Part shown: positions 45,188 to 54,364 of the stretch, piece after piece
How positions within the stretch are numbered: position 1 is the stretch's first letter
How the letters are laid out: every line of letters starts with the position of its first letter
Assembly: GCA_963738665.1 (NCBI GenBank)
Contig: CAVTXL010000017.1
Span: forward strand, 186,001 to 250,000
Reading direction: 5' to 3'
DNA length: 64,000 nucleotides
Source: JABDGM01 sp963738665
Lineage (GTDB): Bacteria > Planctomycetota > Planctomycetia > Pirellulales > Lacipirellulaceae
Notes under the pieces: generated by a model
The model's input: only the letters and a program-made list of their open reading frames with translations
What the model was told of the DNA's origin: nothing
Database searches by the model: none
Translations under genes and position numbers: made by a program

Positions 45188-45396
45188 GTGTGAGCTCTGC
45201 CTAGGGGCACGGCTTGGTGCACGTGGATATTCGAGAGCACATGAATGACGTCTCCGACGGCCACTGCTGCCATTCGTTTGCGGATCATGATTCCGTCAGG
45301 GTGAGTGACAGGGTAGACCGCGCAATTACTGAGAGTGATCTGGACAGGCTCAATCGGTTCTATGGTAATTGCCGCCGTCATTTCCTGGTCAGTCAT
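45184..45396 (-). CDS. Hypothetical protein coupled to folP
   Basis: A 70-residue product starting at ATG 45396, chosen for GGGAGG 9 bases upstream. Visible sequence is ITIEPIEPVQITLSNCAVYP, then HPDGIMIRKRMAAVAVGDVI and HVLSNIHVHQAV. No known domain, signal or membrane segment. The stop overlaps folP's TTG start by 3 bases, so it is probably translated with folP. The function is unknown, and a role in folate metabolism would be guesswork. Confidence 0.5.
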   Translation of the reverse strand: MTDQEMTAAITIEPIEPVQITLSNCAVYPVTHPDGIMIRKRMAAVAVGDVIHVLSNIHVHQAVPLGRAHT

Positions 45397-45492
45397 CGTC
45401 TTACCCTCCCGAGGCGCATCAATGAGAGCGGCCAAGATGCACCGCTACGTACTATTATAGCAATCTCGCTTTGAATTGCCATTTCACCAATG

Positions 45493-46043
45493 CTACCACG
45501 GGGCTTCCATGGTGGAAACGATCTGTTGGGCCAGGCGCTCGATCGCCTGCTGCTGCGCCGTGGCGACTGACTGGCCGACTTCGGGAATGAGCGCCGACGT
45601 TTGGGCGACGTCGATGAGCTCGGGCGGAATGACGATCGTCTGCGTCGGGGCGATTGGCTGGCGGCGGCGGTTCACCCAGGTGACCTCGGCCCGCAGATCG
45701 GTCTCGCTGACACGTGGGTCGTCAAACGGGCTTTCGACGAGCGTGTGTCGGCGGTCTTCGAGCAGCCGAGCCGAGAGGATGCTGTCCGCATCCGGCGAGC
45801 CGACGACTTTGTAGGGCGTCTTCAGCTCGATTTCTTTGATGACCGCTTCGGTCAGCCGCTCGCCCAGGCCGCGGCGGTAGCTTTCCGATTCGAACACCGG
45901 CACGAACACCGTGGCCACGTCGGCGCATAGAGTGTGCCCGTGCCGACCTGGTAGCCGGCGCAGCCGGCGTACGATGCGAGGAAGAGAATGGCCAATTCAA
46001 AAAACAAAATGCAAGATGCAGAATTGGCTCCTCCATTTTTCAT
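45493..46043 (-). CDS. lptE: LptE-like lipoprotein, frameshifted
   Basis: The N-terminal frame has a lipoprotein signal: hydrophobic CILFFELAILFLASYAGC with lipobox (YAG-Cys) and then AGYQVGTGTLYAP. Near 45930 the frame shifts and continues TVFVPVFESESYRRGLGERL, TEAVIKEIELKTPYKVVG and a beta-rich body (LSARLLEDRRHTL). This is the LptE form (plug of the LptD outer-membrane LPS translocon) found in planctomycetes. Joined length is about 182 residues. The family match is moderate, on sequence memory. One missing base in GCGCC(G)ACG explains the break. The h-region of its signal is encoded by ATTTTGCAT-type DNA repeats. The TPR protein upstream is probably in the same transcript. Confidence 0.6.
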
Positions 46044-46106
46044 TTTGCATTGAACATTTTGCATTTTGCATTCTGTTCGCACACCACATTTCACCGGCAA
46101 ACTAAC

Positions 46107-47558
46107 TTATCGCGTCGTCGTTGCGCTAGTGGGCACGGCGCCCTCGGTCTGGCCGGACGACGTGCTTGCCGCCTGGGCCAGCCGCGTCTTGCCTTCGCGA
46201 ATCTCCGGGATCTTCGCCAGCCGCGCTTTTTCCGGGCTTTGCGGGACCATCTCCAATAGCCAGCCCAGCCGTTGGGGCGGTTCATCCGGCTCGCCGGCCA
46301 GCTCGGCGACCCGTTCGCGGGCACGGGCGGCCAGATCGGTATCGGGGAAACTGTGAATCACGCGGGCGTAGTAAATCTTGGCCGAGCCGTAGTTCTTCGT
46401 GCCGTCGAAATGTTCGGCCATGCGATAGTCGCGCATGGCGATGTCCTGCCGCAACTGCGCCTCGACGATGCCCAGCCGTTGTCGGTCTTCCGGGCTGAGG
46501 CGGCCCGCGAATTGCCTTTTAATCTGCTTCACCAGCTTGTCGGCCTCTTCGATCGGCGTGCCGTCGTAATCGGGGCCCTGGTACTTGTTGAGCTTTGCCT
46601 GCAGGCCCAGGATGTGGGCCTCGAACTGGAATTCGCTCTTGGGGTACTCGCGCCGCAGCAGGGTGTAGTGGTAGTCAGCCTCTTCATACTTGCGGCGCCG
46701 GTAGTAAATGCCGGCGGTCGCCATGATCGCATCGTCGGCCCGGGGACCCGTCGGGTCGTTCAGGCGGATGTTGTCGTAGGTCTTGATCGCGTGGCCGATC
46801 GTGTCGAAAACCGGCCGCGTCTTGTCCATGCCGTTCGGAGTGAGCGCCCAATCGGAATCGTAATCTTCGTACTTTTCCCAGTAGCGGGCGATGTTCCACT
46901 CCCGTTCGATGAGCGTGTCGAGATAACGGGTGTTGGAATACTTGGCCACCAGCGCATCGTAGGCGTCGCGGGCCTTCACGTAGCGATCGTCGAAGAAGTA
47001 GCTTTCCGCCAGCATGAACATGGCGTCCTGGTGGAAGTTGGTATTCACACCGCGGTCAACCGCGTCGGCAAATTCTTTCGCGGCCGCGCTGTAGTTCTTC
47101 GCCTGGAAGGCGTCGACGCCGCGCACGTACGCGCCGCGGGCGTATTGTTCATTCGGTCCTAGGCCGACGGCCGTTTTCACCCATTGATACTGGACCTTCG
47201 GGTCCAGCGCCGGCATCAGGCCGTCTTCGGCGTCCGCATCGATCGTCGTCGCCTTGACGATCCGCTCGCGGGCGACGGGGCCGTCCATCGGCCGGCCGTC
47301 CTGGTCGAAATAGCCCTCAACGTTGGGCACCTTATAGCCCTTGCCGACCTCGAACACGGCTTCGCTCTTGTGCTTTTTCCACCAAGCGGCGGTGCCCGCC
47401 GCCGGCGGATCGCCAAACATCCCCGACCAGGGCCAATCGGCCTGGGCGAGCCGCGGCAGGGCGCTTTGTGAAGCGGTCGCCGTTAGTGCGAAGAGAATTG
47501 CAAATTGCAAATTGCAAATTGCAAATTGCGTAATCACATGTCGCGTGGTATTGCGCAT
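46107..47558 (-). CDS. TPR protein, outer-membrane assembly type (BamD-like)
   Basis: A 483-residue product with N-terminal signal (FAICNLQFAILFALTATASQ) and then tetratricopeptide-like helical pairs: NEQYARGAYVRGVDAFQAKN (about residue 150), SAAAKEFADAVDRG, DAMFMLAESYFFDDRYVKAR, YHYTLLRREYPKSEFQFEAH and GSAKIYYARVIHSFPDTDLA. It is like the BamD/YbgF-type TPR proteins that help assemble outer-membrane proteins, but much longer. The start at 47558 is chosen because it places the hydrophobic segment at the N-terminus; the frame is open to 47654. The signal-peptide core is a DNA repeat (TTTGCAA in tandem, 47495-47530). The LptE-like gene is 63 bases downstream. Confidence 0.65.
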   Translation of the reverse strand: MRNTTRHVITQFAICNLQFAILFALTATASQSALPRLAQADWPWSGMFGDPPAAGTAAWWKKHKSEAVFEVGKGYKVPNVEGYFDQDGRPMDGPVARERIVKATTIDADAEDGLMPALDPKVQYQWVKTAVGLGPNEQYARGAYVRGVDAFQAKNYSAAAKEFADAVDRGVNTNFHQDAMFMLAESYFFDDRYVKARDAYDALVAKYSNTRYLDTLIEREWNIARYWEKYEDYDSDWALTPNGMDKTRPVFDTIGHAIKTYDNIRLNDPTGPRADDAIMATAGIYYRRRKYEEADYHYTLLRREYPKSEFQFEAHILGLQAKLNKYQGPDYDGTPIEEADKLVKQIKRQFAGRLSPEDRQRLGIVEAQLRQDIAMRDYRMAEHFDGTKNYGSAKIYYARVIHSFPDTDLAARARERVAELAGEPDEPPQRLGWLLEMVPQSPEKARLAKIPEIREGKTRLAQAASTSSGQTEGAVPTSATTTR

Positions 47559-47782
47559 AGGAGAGCAGTTGCAAGTGCACACGATGGGCGCATGGTGGCG
47601 GCCCCCCGCGCCGACGAGGGCGGAAAAGTACGCGAATTGCTGGCACCGCGTCAAGAGCGACGCAGAAAGGCTGTCGGCTGCGAGCTAGCAGCTATCGGCC
47701 AAGCGCGAGCACATCAATTTGCCGATTGCCGGCAGCGGATGGACGATATCCGACAGCGAATCACCAATATCCGACAGCCCGC

Positions 47783-49092
47783 TTACGCTATCTCTAGCGA
47801 TTCCTGCCGCACCCGCTCCAAACGCACGCGGTTCACACGCCGCCGCGTCGCTTCCAGCACCGTGACGCGGATCGCATCCTGCCAGGTGAGCGATTCGCCG
47901 ACGGCCGGGACGCGGCCGAACTCGGCGAACACGAATCCGCCGATCGTGTCGAAATCTTCGCTCTCCGGCAGGTCGAAGCCCATCCGTTCGTTGATTTCGT
48001 CGACGTGGGCCCGGCCGAGCGTTTCGCACGTGTCGTCGTCAATCTTATGGATATCTTCTTCGGTTTCCTTGTCGTACTCGTCCACAATCTCGCCGACGAT
48101 TTCCTCCAGTGCGTCCTCGATCGTCACCAGGCCCGAAACGCCCGCGTATTCGTCGAGCACGACGGCGATGTGGGTGCGGCTTTGCTGAAAAAGGGCCAAG
48201 AGCTCGTCGACCGGCTTGGTTTCGGGAACGAACAGCGTCGGCCGCAGCAGCGACCGTATCGACTGCCGCCGCTGGTCCGGATCTTTGGCCAGCTCCGGCA
48301 GCAGGTCTTTGATGTGCAAAATGCCGGCGATGTCTTCGCGGCTCTTGTCGTACACGGGCACGCGGCTGTGGCCCCACTCGATGATGTCATCGAGAATCTC
48401 GTCGAGCGCGGTATCGACAGCCAGCATATGCATCTCGGTCCGGGGAGTCATGATATGGGAGACGGCTACGTCACCCAGCTCGATCACGCCCTCGATCATT
48501 TCGCGAGCGTCCTCCTCGAGCAGCCCTTCGCGGTGGCCTTCGCTGACGATCGTGCGGATTTCTTCCTCGAGTGTCTCTTCGTCGAGCTCGCCCTGCTTGC
48601 GCCGGGAAGCAGTGCATCGAACACCCGCGCTGCCCAAATCAGCGGATAAAAGGCCCCGCCCACCACTCGGCACGCCGGCCAGGAGTGATAGATGAACGGA
48701 ACGGCGAACGTGCGGGCAATCGACCAAGGTAGCCAGACGCTCACCAGCACGTAGAGCGGCGCGACCAAAACCAACGTCCAAACGAGTGCCCCGGCGGGCG
48801 ACATCTCCAGCGCTGCAGCCGGGCGCGGGCGGAAAACAGTTGCCCGCTCCAAATCCATAGGCTTGCTGCCACGACACTCGTCGCGAGAAACGCGCTGCCG
48901 GCCATATCAACGCCCAGCGCGACCGTGTCGTGACGATGCAATATATCGGTCAGGCGGTCGGAAGTTTTGTTCTTATCGCAAAGAAGCTCCAGCTCATGCC
49001 GGGAAAAATCGCGCAGCGAACGGTTCGCGATCCTGCGCCAGGCAACCCGCGACTGCCGTTACGATTGCCAGACACAAAAACACCGCCGTCAC
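47783..49092 (-). CDS. CNNM/CorC family CBS-domain transporter-like protein, three frameshifts
   Basis: The first frame starts with GTG at 49092, overlapping the ybeY stop (GTGA), and encodes a membrane segment (VTAVFLCLAIVTAVAGCL). Near 49010 a T-run error shifts it to HELELLCDKNKTSDRLTDIL and AGSAFLATSVVAASLWIW; near 48810 it shifts to ALVWTLVLVAPLYVLVSVWL; near 48605 to GELDEETLEEEIRTIVSEGH. The rest is clean: acidic linker, tandem CBS domains (VAVSHIMTPRTEMHMLAVDT; GILHIKDLLPELAKDPDQRR) and a CorC_HlyC domain (IGGFVFAEFGRVPAVGESLT). Such proteins act in Mg/Co efflux or in envelope homeostasis. Joined length is about 435 residues. Confidence 0.8.
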
Positions 49093-49640
49093 GTGGCAGA
49101 TCTCCCATGTTGATCGCCTGTCACTGCGTCTGCCGCTGCATCCGGCTGACATGCCGACTGCTCCACGCTGGCACCCTGCGGCTGCTGGTAGCCGAATTGC
49201 CGTAGATAGCGGACCTCGGCCGCGCGCATTGCGGCCGCGTCGGCGGGTGTTTTGTCGTCGTGACCGACCAGGTGTAAGGCGCCGTGGATCACGTAAAGCA
49301 TCTGCTCGGCTGCGGCCGGCCAGCCCACGTCGGCCGCCTCGGCGGCCGCCGTGTCCGCGCTCAGAATGATCTCGCCTTCCAAGTGGCCATCGCGATCTTC
49401 CAGCACGAAACTCAGCACGTCGGTCGGCCAATCGTGATCGAGAAAAGAGTGGTTCAGCTCGTGCATCGCGGCGTCGTCGACAACGGCAATGCTGACAGTC
49501 GCCGACCGATATGGCCAATCGCTAAGGACCGACTCAACGGCGGCCACAAGCTGCGCCTCGTCCACCGCGTGCACCGATTGCTCGCTGACGAGCGAGATCG
49601 CCAACCGGGTTGATCGACTTTGTCTCTTCGTTTGAGGCAT
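49089..49640 (-). CDS. ybeY: Endoribonuclease YbeY
   Basis: The 183-residue metal-dependent RNase for 16S rRNA 3'-end maturation and ribosome quality control. The zinc motif H-x3-H-x5-H is in VIHGALHLVGHDD. Other family features are SVALxxxD-type SIAVVDDAAMHELNHSFL, TDVLSFVLEDRDGHLEGEII, and a C-terminal helix (TPADAAAMRAAEVRYLRQF). The start at 49640 is chosen because GAGG lies 6 bases upstream, supplied by the palindrome at 49648-49676. The stop overlaps the GTG of the CBS gene. A C-terminal extension (about 30 residues, QPQGASVEQS) is atypical. Intact. Confidence 0.92.
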   Translation of the reverse strand: MPQTKRQSRSTRLAISLVSEQSVHAVDEAQLVAAVESVLSDWPYRSATVSIAVVDDAAMHELNHSFLDHDWPTDVLSFVLEDRDGHLEGEIILSADTAAAEAADVGWPAAAEQMLYVIHGALHLVGHDDKTPADAAAMRAAEVRYLRQFGYQQPQGASVEQSACQPDAAADAVTGDQHGRSAT

Positions 49641-49647
49641 CGAGTTC

Positions 49648-49676
49648 CTCGTTCCGACGCTCTGGGTCGAAACGAG
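49648..49676. repeat. Dispersed palindrome supplying the ybeY ribosome-binding site
   Basis: CTCGTTCCGACGCTCTGGGTCGAAACGAG; on the minus strand its end reads GGAACGAGGAACTCG-ATG, so the right arm provides the GAGG for ybeY. Same family as 11415-11440. Confidence 0.7.
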
Positions 49677-49686
49677 CCGCACATCA

Positions 49687-52025
49687 TTACGCCGTCACTT
49701 GTTCCGGGTATTTTACGCGGCCGTGATATACGGCCGTCAAGCTTTTCACCAAACTATCGCAAACGCGGCGGACTTCTTCCAGCGTCAGGCCGCACTCGTC
49801 AAACTGGCCGTCGAGAAGCCGCTTTCGGCTGATGTCTTCGACTAGGCTTTCGATCCGGGCTGGCGTCGGCTCGACGAGCACCCGGCTGGCGCTTTCCACC
49901 GCGTCGGCCATCATCAAGATGCCCGCTTCCTTGGTCTGCGGCTTGGGGCCCGGGTAGCGGAACGAGCTTTCGTCGACGTCGCTGCCGTTAGGATCCGACT
50001 TTTTCGTCTCGCTCGCCTGGCGATAAAAATACTCGACCAGCGTCGTGCCATGGTGCTGCAGGATAAAATCAATGATCGGCTCGGGAATCTTTTTCTGCCG
50101 CGCCAGGTCCGCGCCGTCCTTGACGTGCGCGATAATCACCAGTGTACTCATCGCCGGCACCAGCGTGCGGTGGCGGTTGTCGCCCTGGCCTTGGTTTTCG
50201 ATGAAGTAGCCAGGTTTCAGCATCTTACCAATATCGTGGAAATAGGCGCCCACGCGGACCATCAGTCCGCGAGCGCCGATCGCCTCGGCGGCCGATTCGG
50301 CCAGCGAGGCCACGGTAATTGAGTGGTTGTAAGTGCCCGGCGCGGCGAATCAACTCTTGCAACAGTGGATGAGCCGGGTCCCCCAGCTCGATCAGGCTCA
50401 GGTCGGTCTGCACGCCGAACAACCGCTCGACGAAGGGCAACAGAACACTCATCAACGAACCGGCAATCACGGCCCACAGGCCAAGCATCAACGCGTCTTG
50501 CAGCAGCGGCCAGAACGGAATCCCTTCGAGCGTTCCGACGCCTTGCAACGTGAACACTCCCACGACGGCCGCCATAAAGCCGACCGTCAACAGCTTACTG
50601 CGGCTGCGAATGCGGCCGAGCAGCAAAATGGCACTGGCAGTGGTGGCCAACAGCACGACCGCGCTGGGCAGGCCCTGTCCCAGGGCGACGACGACAACGA
50701 GCGTGATTGCCGCCGTCAACAAGAGCGCGATTTCCTGCTGGTAGGCAATCGCTACCGTCATTCCAAACAGGGCCAGCGGAATGACCTCGGCCCGCCAGGC
50801 GTCCTGGCTGGTAACCATCATCAGCCCGACCGCCATGACGACGATCACCAAGAGCGTGCCGAAACGACGCAGCTCGGTGATGATCCGGGGGTCGCGACGG
50901 TAGATAAAGAAACCGCACAGCACATAGAGCGCCAGGTACATGCCCAACACGGCGAGCGCGCGGCCAAACTTGGTAGAAAACGGTAAGGCCGCCAACTCTT
51001 TGTTGTATTCTAGGTGGATCAACTCCATCTGCTCTTCGCCGAGCGGCTGCCGGACCAATGACGCGTCCGGCTTCGACGCATCGCTTGATTTCGAGGCGTC
51101 GTCGGGCTTCGACAGGTCGCTGAGCTTGTAAGCACGGGCAATCACATCGCCCGGCGGATGAACGACCATCACCGGCTCCGTTGCATCTTCTGCCTTTTTC
51201 TGCGCATTGCGCGTCGCTTCCAGGTTCAGTTTTAACGACACGGCCGACGGCAGATGCGACTTGATCCAAGCGAATGTGCGGTTGTACAGCTCGGGAGACG
51301 GCATCTTCTGTTCGAGAAGTTGGCGAATCTTCTCGGCGGCGCCTTCCTGCAGCACGTCGCCGATCGGCGCCGCCACCGGGGCCACTTGGCCGACACGGCG
51401 GACAAAAATCTTATCCAGTGCCGCATCGTGCTCGGACGGAAGCTTGTCCGTCAGAATGCCATATTGCACGGCGGGTTGTAACGCTTCGGCGAGCGCTTTC
51501 TTGTAAGCGTCGAGCGCTCCTTGGGCCTTTAGTGCCTCGACGAACTTCTGGTAGTCTTGCTGTTGCTTTTCGAGCGTGGGCTCGGGCGTCCCTTCGGCCA
51601 GCGCGAGGTGAAAATGCGCCCAAACCGGTTCAGCTTCGGCATAATCCTTAGCGGTCGAAAGTTGGCCGACTTCGATTACCAGCTTCGCCTGCATCTGCTC
51701 GATCGGCGTCGGATCTTGATCATAGATGGCAACGACCGACCGGCGATTTGCCTGCTTTTGCGCGGGTGGCCTCTTCGTCGAGCTTTTCAAACTGCGTCCG
51801 CACGACGATGTCGCGCGGCGGGTAGTCGCCGACGCGGAACGACAACGGCGGCGCCCAGCCGCGAGTCAGTATCAGCAGTACAAGCGCGGCCAGGCGCGGA
51901 GTCGCCGATCGCAGCAGCACGGCCGGCTCTTGCAGATGCGCCCACAGGCTCCCCCACATGCCGGGCGGCAACTCAAGTGAGCTGGCGCGGTCAAACCGCC
52001 GCTTCTTCCGCATCCCCGTTGACAT
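49687..52025 (-). CDS. pgpH: 7TM-HD phosphodiesterase (PgpH/YqfF-like), two frameshifts
   Basis: A large membrane HD-domain protein. In Gram-positives PgpH degrades c-di-AMP. The first frame gives the N-terminal anchor (LAALVLLILTRGWAPPL). Near 51765 an A-run error shifts it to the long extracellular domain and the membrane block (VIVVMAVGLMMVTSQDA and MSVLLPFVERLFGVQTDLSL). Near 50335, in a C-run, it shifts to the HD domain: SLAESAAEAIGARGLMVRVG, AYFHDIGKMLKPGYFIENQ (His-Asp), ILQHHGTTLVEYFY and ILMMADAVESASR. The first ligand His (TYNHS) is in the frame join. Joined length is about 780 residues. It sits in the phoH-pgpH-ybeY-CBS order common in bacteria. Confidence 0.85.
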
Positions 52026-52109
52026 AACGAACCACCCGAAACGCAGCTGTTAGCCATTAGCCAGTACAGTGAATGGCTAATAGCTAATGGCTAACAGCTA
52101 ATGGCTCAC

Positions 52110-53057
52110 TCAGCGTTTCTTCTTCGGTCCCTCCTCATAGGCGCGGACGATCTCTTGCACCAATCGATGCCGCACGATGTCCTCTTTGGTCAATGTTACG
52201 TGTGCGAATCCCTCGATGTTGCGGAGCCTGCCGATCGCATCGAGCAGTCCGCTCTTGGTGTGCGACGGCAGGTCGACCTGCGACGTGTCGCCCGAGACGA
52301 CGACCTTTGAATTCAGCCCCATCCGCGTCAGAAACATCTTCATCTGCGGCACGGTCGTGTTCTGCGCTTCATCCATGACGATGAACGCGTTGTTGAGCGT
52401 GCGGCCGCGCATGTAGGCCAGCGGCACGACTTCGATGACATCCTCCGTCATGTAACGCTTGACTTGTTCGTAATCCATCATTTCCCGCAGGGCGTCCAAG
52501 AGGGGCCGCAAATACGGGTTGATCTTCGCCTGCATGTCGCCCGGCAGGAAGCCCAGATTCTCGCCCGCCTCAACGGCCGGCCGCACCAGCACGATTTTGC
52601 CGATTTGCTTCTGCTTGAGGGCCTCGACCGCCGTCGCCACGGCCAAAAACGTCTTGCCCGTGCCTGCCGGACCGCTGCAAAACACCAAGTCGTTCTCGCG
52701 AATGGCATTCACAAACTCGGCCTGGCCGGCCGTGCGGGGGCGAATCGTCCGGCCCGCTTGCCGCACATCGAGCGGGGCGGCGTGGCCGTTGGCGTGGGGA
52801 CTGGCCACCTGCTGGATAATCTGCGTGACTTGCTCCGGACTGATTGCCCCATCGCGGACAACCGCCGTCTTGATCTTCTCAAAGATTTCTGTGGCCTGGA
52901 AAACGGCCTGCTCGTCACCGCTGACGTGGATCTTGCCGTTGCGGGCAGAGATTTTGGCCGGCACCGAATCACGGATGCGGCGGAGATGCTGGTCGCTGGC
53001 TCCCAGGAGCATGACCAGCTCATCGGCATCACCGACCGGAATTGTGGCTTCGATCAT
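52110..53057 (-). CDS. phoH: PhoH family ATPase
   Basis: The 315-residue product has a KH-like N-terminal domain (about 1-70) and the PhoH ATPase domain: Walker A GPAGTGKT (129-136), LVRPAVEAGENLGFLPGDMQ, Walker B FIVMDEAQNT, and VVVSGDTSQVDLP. PhoH is linked to RNA metabolism and phosphate stress. It is followed by the HD-phosphodiesterase and ybeY, the usual order. The 84-base gap before the HD gene contains short TAATGGCTAA-type repeats. Intact. Confidence 0.92.
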   Translation of the reverse strand: MIEATIPVGDADELVMLLGASDQHLRRIRDSVPAKISARNGKIHVSGDEQAVFQATEIFEKIKTAVVRDGAISPEQVTQIIQQVASPHANGHAAPLDVRQAGRTIRPRTAGQAEFVNAIRENDLVFCSGPAGTGKTFLAVATAVEALKQKQIGKIVLVRPAVEAGENLGFLPGDMQAKINPYLRPLLDALREMMDYEQVKRYMTEDVIEVVPLAYMRGRTLNNAFIVMDEAQNTTVPQMKMFLTRMGLNSKVVVSGDTSQVDLPSHTKSGLLDAIGRLRNIEGFAHVTLTKEDIVRHRLVQEIVRAYEEGPKKKR

Positions 53058-53256
53058 TAAGGAAGCAGCGGTAGGTTTGGCCAGCCGCGCAACAATAGGT
53101 GTCGTAAGAAATAACGGCTATCTCCAAATATACCCGATCGGTGGCCCGAAACTAGCATAAGCCTCCGGAAGCAATGCAACTCCTTGAAGGGTAAGCACTT
53201 GCGCCTGTGGCAGAATTTTCCCGCTGGGCGACACAGCGCTTTAATCTCGTTGCTCG

Positions 53257-54168
53257 TTACGGCCTGACCCAGCCCAGGGCCCAAAACGCGTAAGCCACCG
53301 GCCCGGCCACCAGCAGCGAATCGACCATATCCAGCACGCCGCCAAAGCCCGGCATCCACGTGCTGGAATCCTTCACCCCCGCGTCGCGCTTGAGCATCGA
53401 CTCGGCCAAATCGCCAACGATGCCACCGGCCGTGAGTGAGACGGCGTATACGAGCGTCGTGACAACGCCGACCGGCCGGCCGCTCAAACGAAAAACCAGC
53501 CACGCCCCGATGACGGCAAACAGCACGCCCCCGGCGACCCCTTCCCACGTCTTGCCGGGGCTGATTCTCGGCGCCAGCTTGTGCCGGCCAACGAGCCGCC
53601 CGACAAAGTACTGCCCGCTGTCGCTCATCTTGACCGTCGCCACGAGCGACGCCAGCGCCAGCATGCCCGTGCCGCGGCCCAGCATTCGCAACTGAACCAG
53701 AAATCCCACGAGCCCGCCGCAGTACACGATCGCCAACGCGACCAAGGATAAACGCAACACGGCCCGCTCCGGGGCAGCCGTGCGAAACAGTTCGGCGACG
53801 ATTGCTAGATTCAGCGCCGCCGCAATCCCCAGCCCCAGCCAGCCGAGTTGACCGATCGGTCCACCGCCGTATTCGCTCGGCAGAAACGCCGGCGCCCCGG
53901 CAGCAAGCACGCTGATCAGCGCGCCGGCATAAACCGTCGAAGCCAACGACTCCATCTCCCCCTCGCGCTTGCGGAACATGGCCGCAAGTTCGCCCGCCGA
54001 GGCCCAAGCAATAAGCATCGCCAGTGGCCACAAATAGACGCCAGGCCGCGCCGCGTGGTAGTCGAGCCAGCACAGCCCTACGAGAATGCCGATAAAGACC
54101 GCCCCCAGAGTGAATCGCCAGCGTAGCAAGCTTGCACTGTCCCCTCGCCCCATGGGGGGCGAAATCAT
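53257..54168 (-). CDS. cdsA: Phosphatidate cytidylyltransferase
   Basis: A 303-residue integral membrane enzyme making CDP-diacylglycerol for phospholipid synthesis. Membrane segments include GAVFIGILVGLCWLDY, VYLWPLAMLIAWASAGELAA and LSLVALAIVYCGGLVGFLV. The signature is KMSDSGQYFVGRLVGRHKLA then PRISPGKTWEG, and DLAESMLKRDAGVKDSSTW, followed by MPGFGGVLDMVDSLL. In this last motif the usual PGHGGxxDRxD is PGFGGVLDMVD, so the conserved His and Arg are Phe and Met; this could affect activity or be an assembly error. The start is taken at ATG 54168 with no strong ribosome site; 54153 is an alternative. Otherwise intact. Confidence 0.87.
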   Translation of the reverse strand: MISPPMGRGDSASLLRWRFTLGAVFIGILVGLCWLDYHAARPGVYLWPLAMLIAWASAGELAAMFRKREGEMESLASTVYAGALISVLAAGAPAFLPSEYGGGPIGQLGWLGLGIAAALNLAIVAELFRTAAPERAVLRLSLVALAIVYCGGLVGFLVQLRMLGRGTGMLALASLVATVKMSDSGQYFVGRLVGRHKLAPRISPGKTWEGVAGGVLFAVIGAWLVFRLSGRPVGVVTTLVYAVSLTAGGIVGDLAESMLKRDAGVKDSSTWMPGFGGVLDMVDSLLVAGPVAYAFWALGWVRP

Positions 54169-54207
54169 GACGCCAAGGGCGTACGCCCCGAGGTACACAA
54201 ACCCTTC

Positions 54208-54237
54208 CTCAATCCCACACTCCGCGTGGGAACGCAG
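54208..54237. repeat. Dispersed palindromes upstream of cdsA
   Basis: Two degenerate copies of the CTCGTTCCCACGC family: 54208-54237 (CCCACACTCCGCGTGGGAACG) and about 54321-54347 (GCGTTCCCCCGCGGAACATGGGAACGA). They lie between the amidase stop and the cdsA start, about 40 and 155 bases before the start of cdsA. Confidence 0.65.
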
Positions 54238-54364
54238 ATTCCGGCCGCGCTGCGGCCCGTCAGGCAAACTCATCCAAGCTAAGACGCATCTCGTCGTATT
54301 CGAAGCAGAGCGTCGCTGATCGCGTTCCCCCGCGGAACATGGGAACGACACCGCGCCCTCGGAA

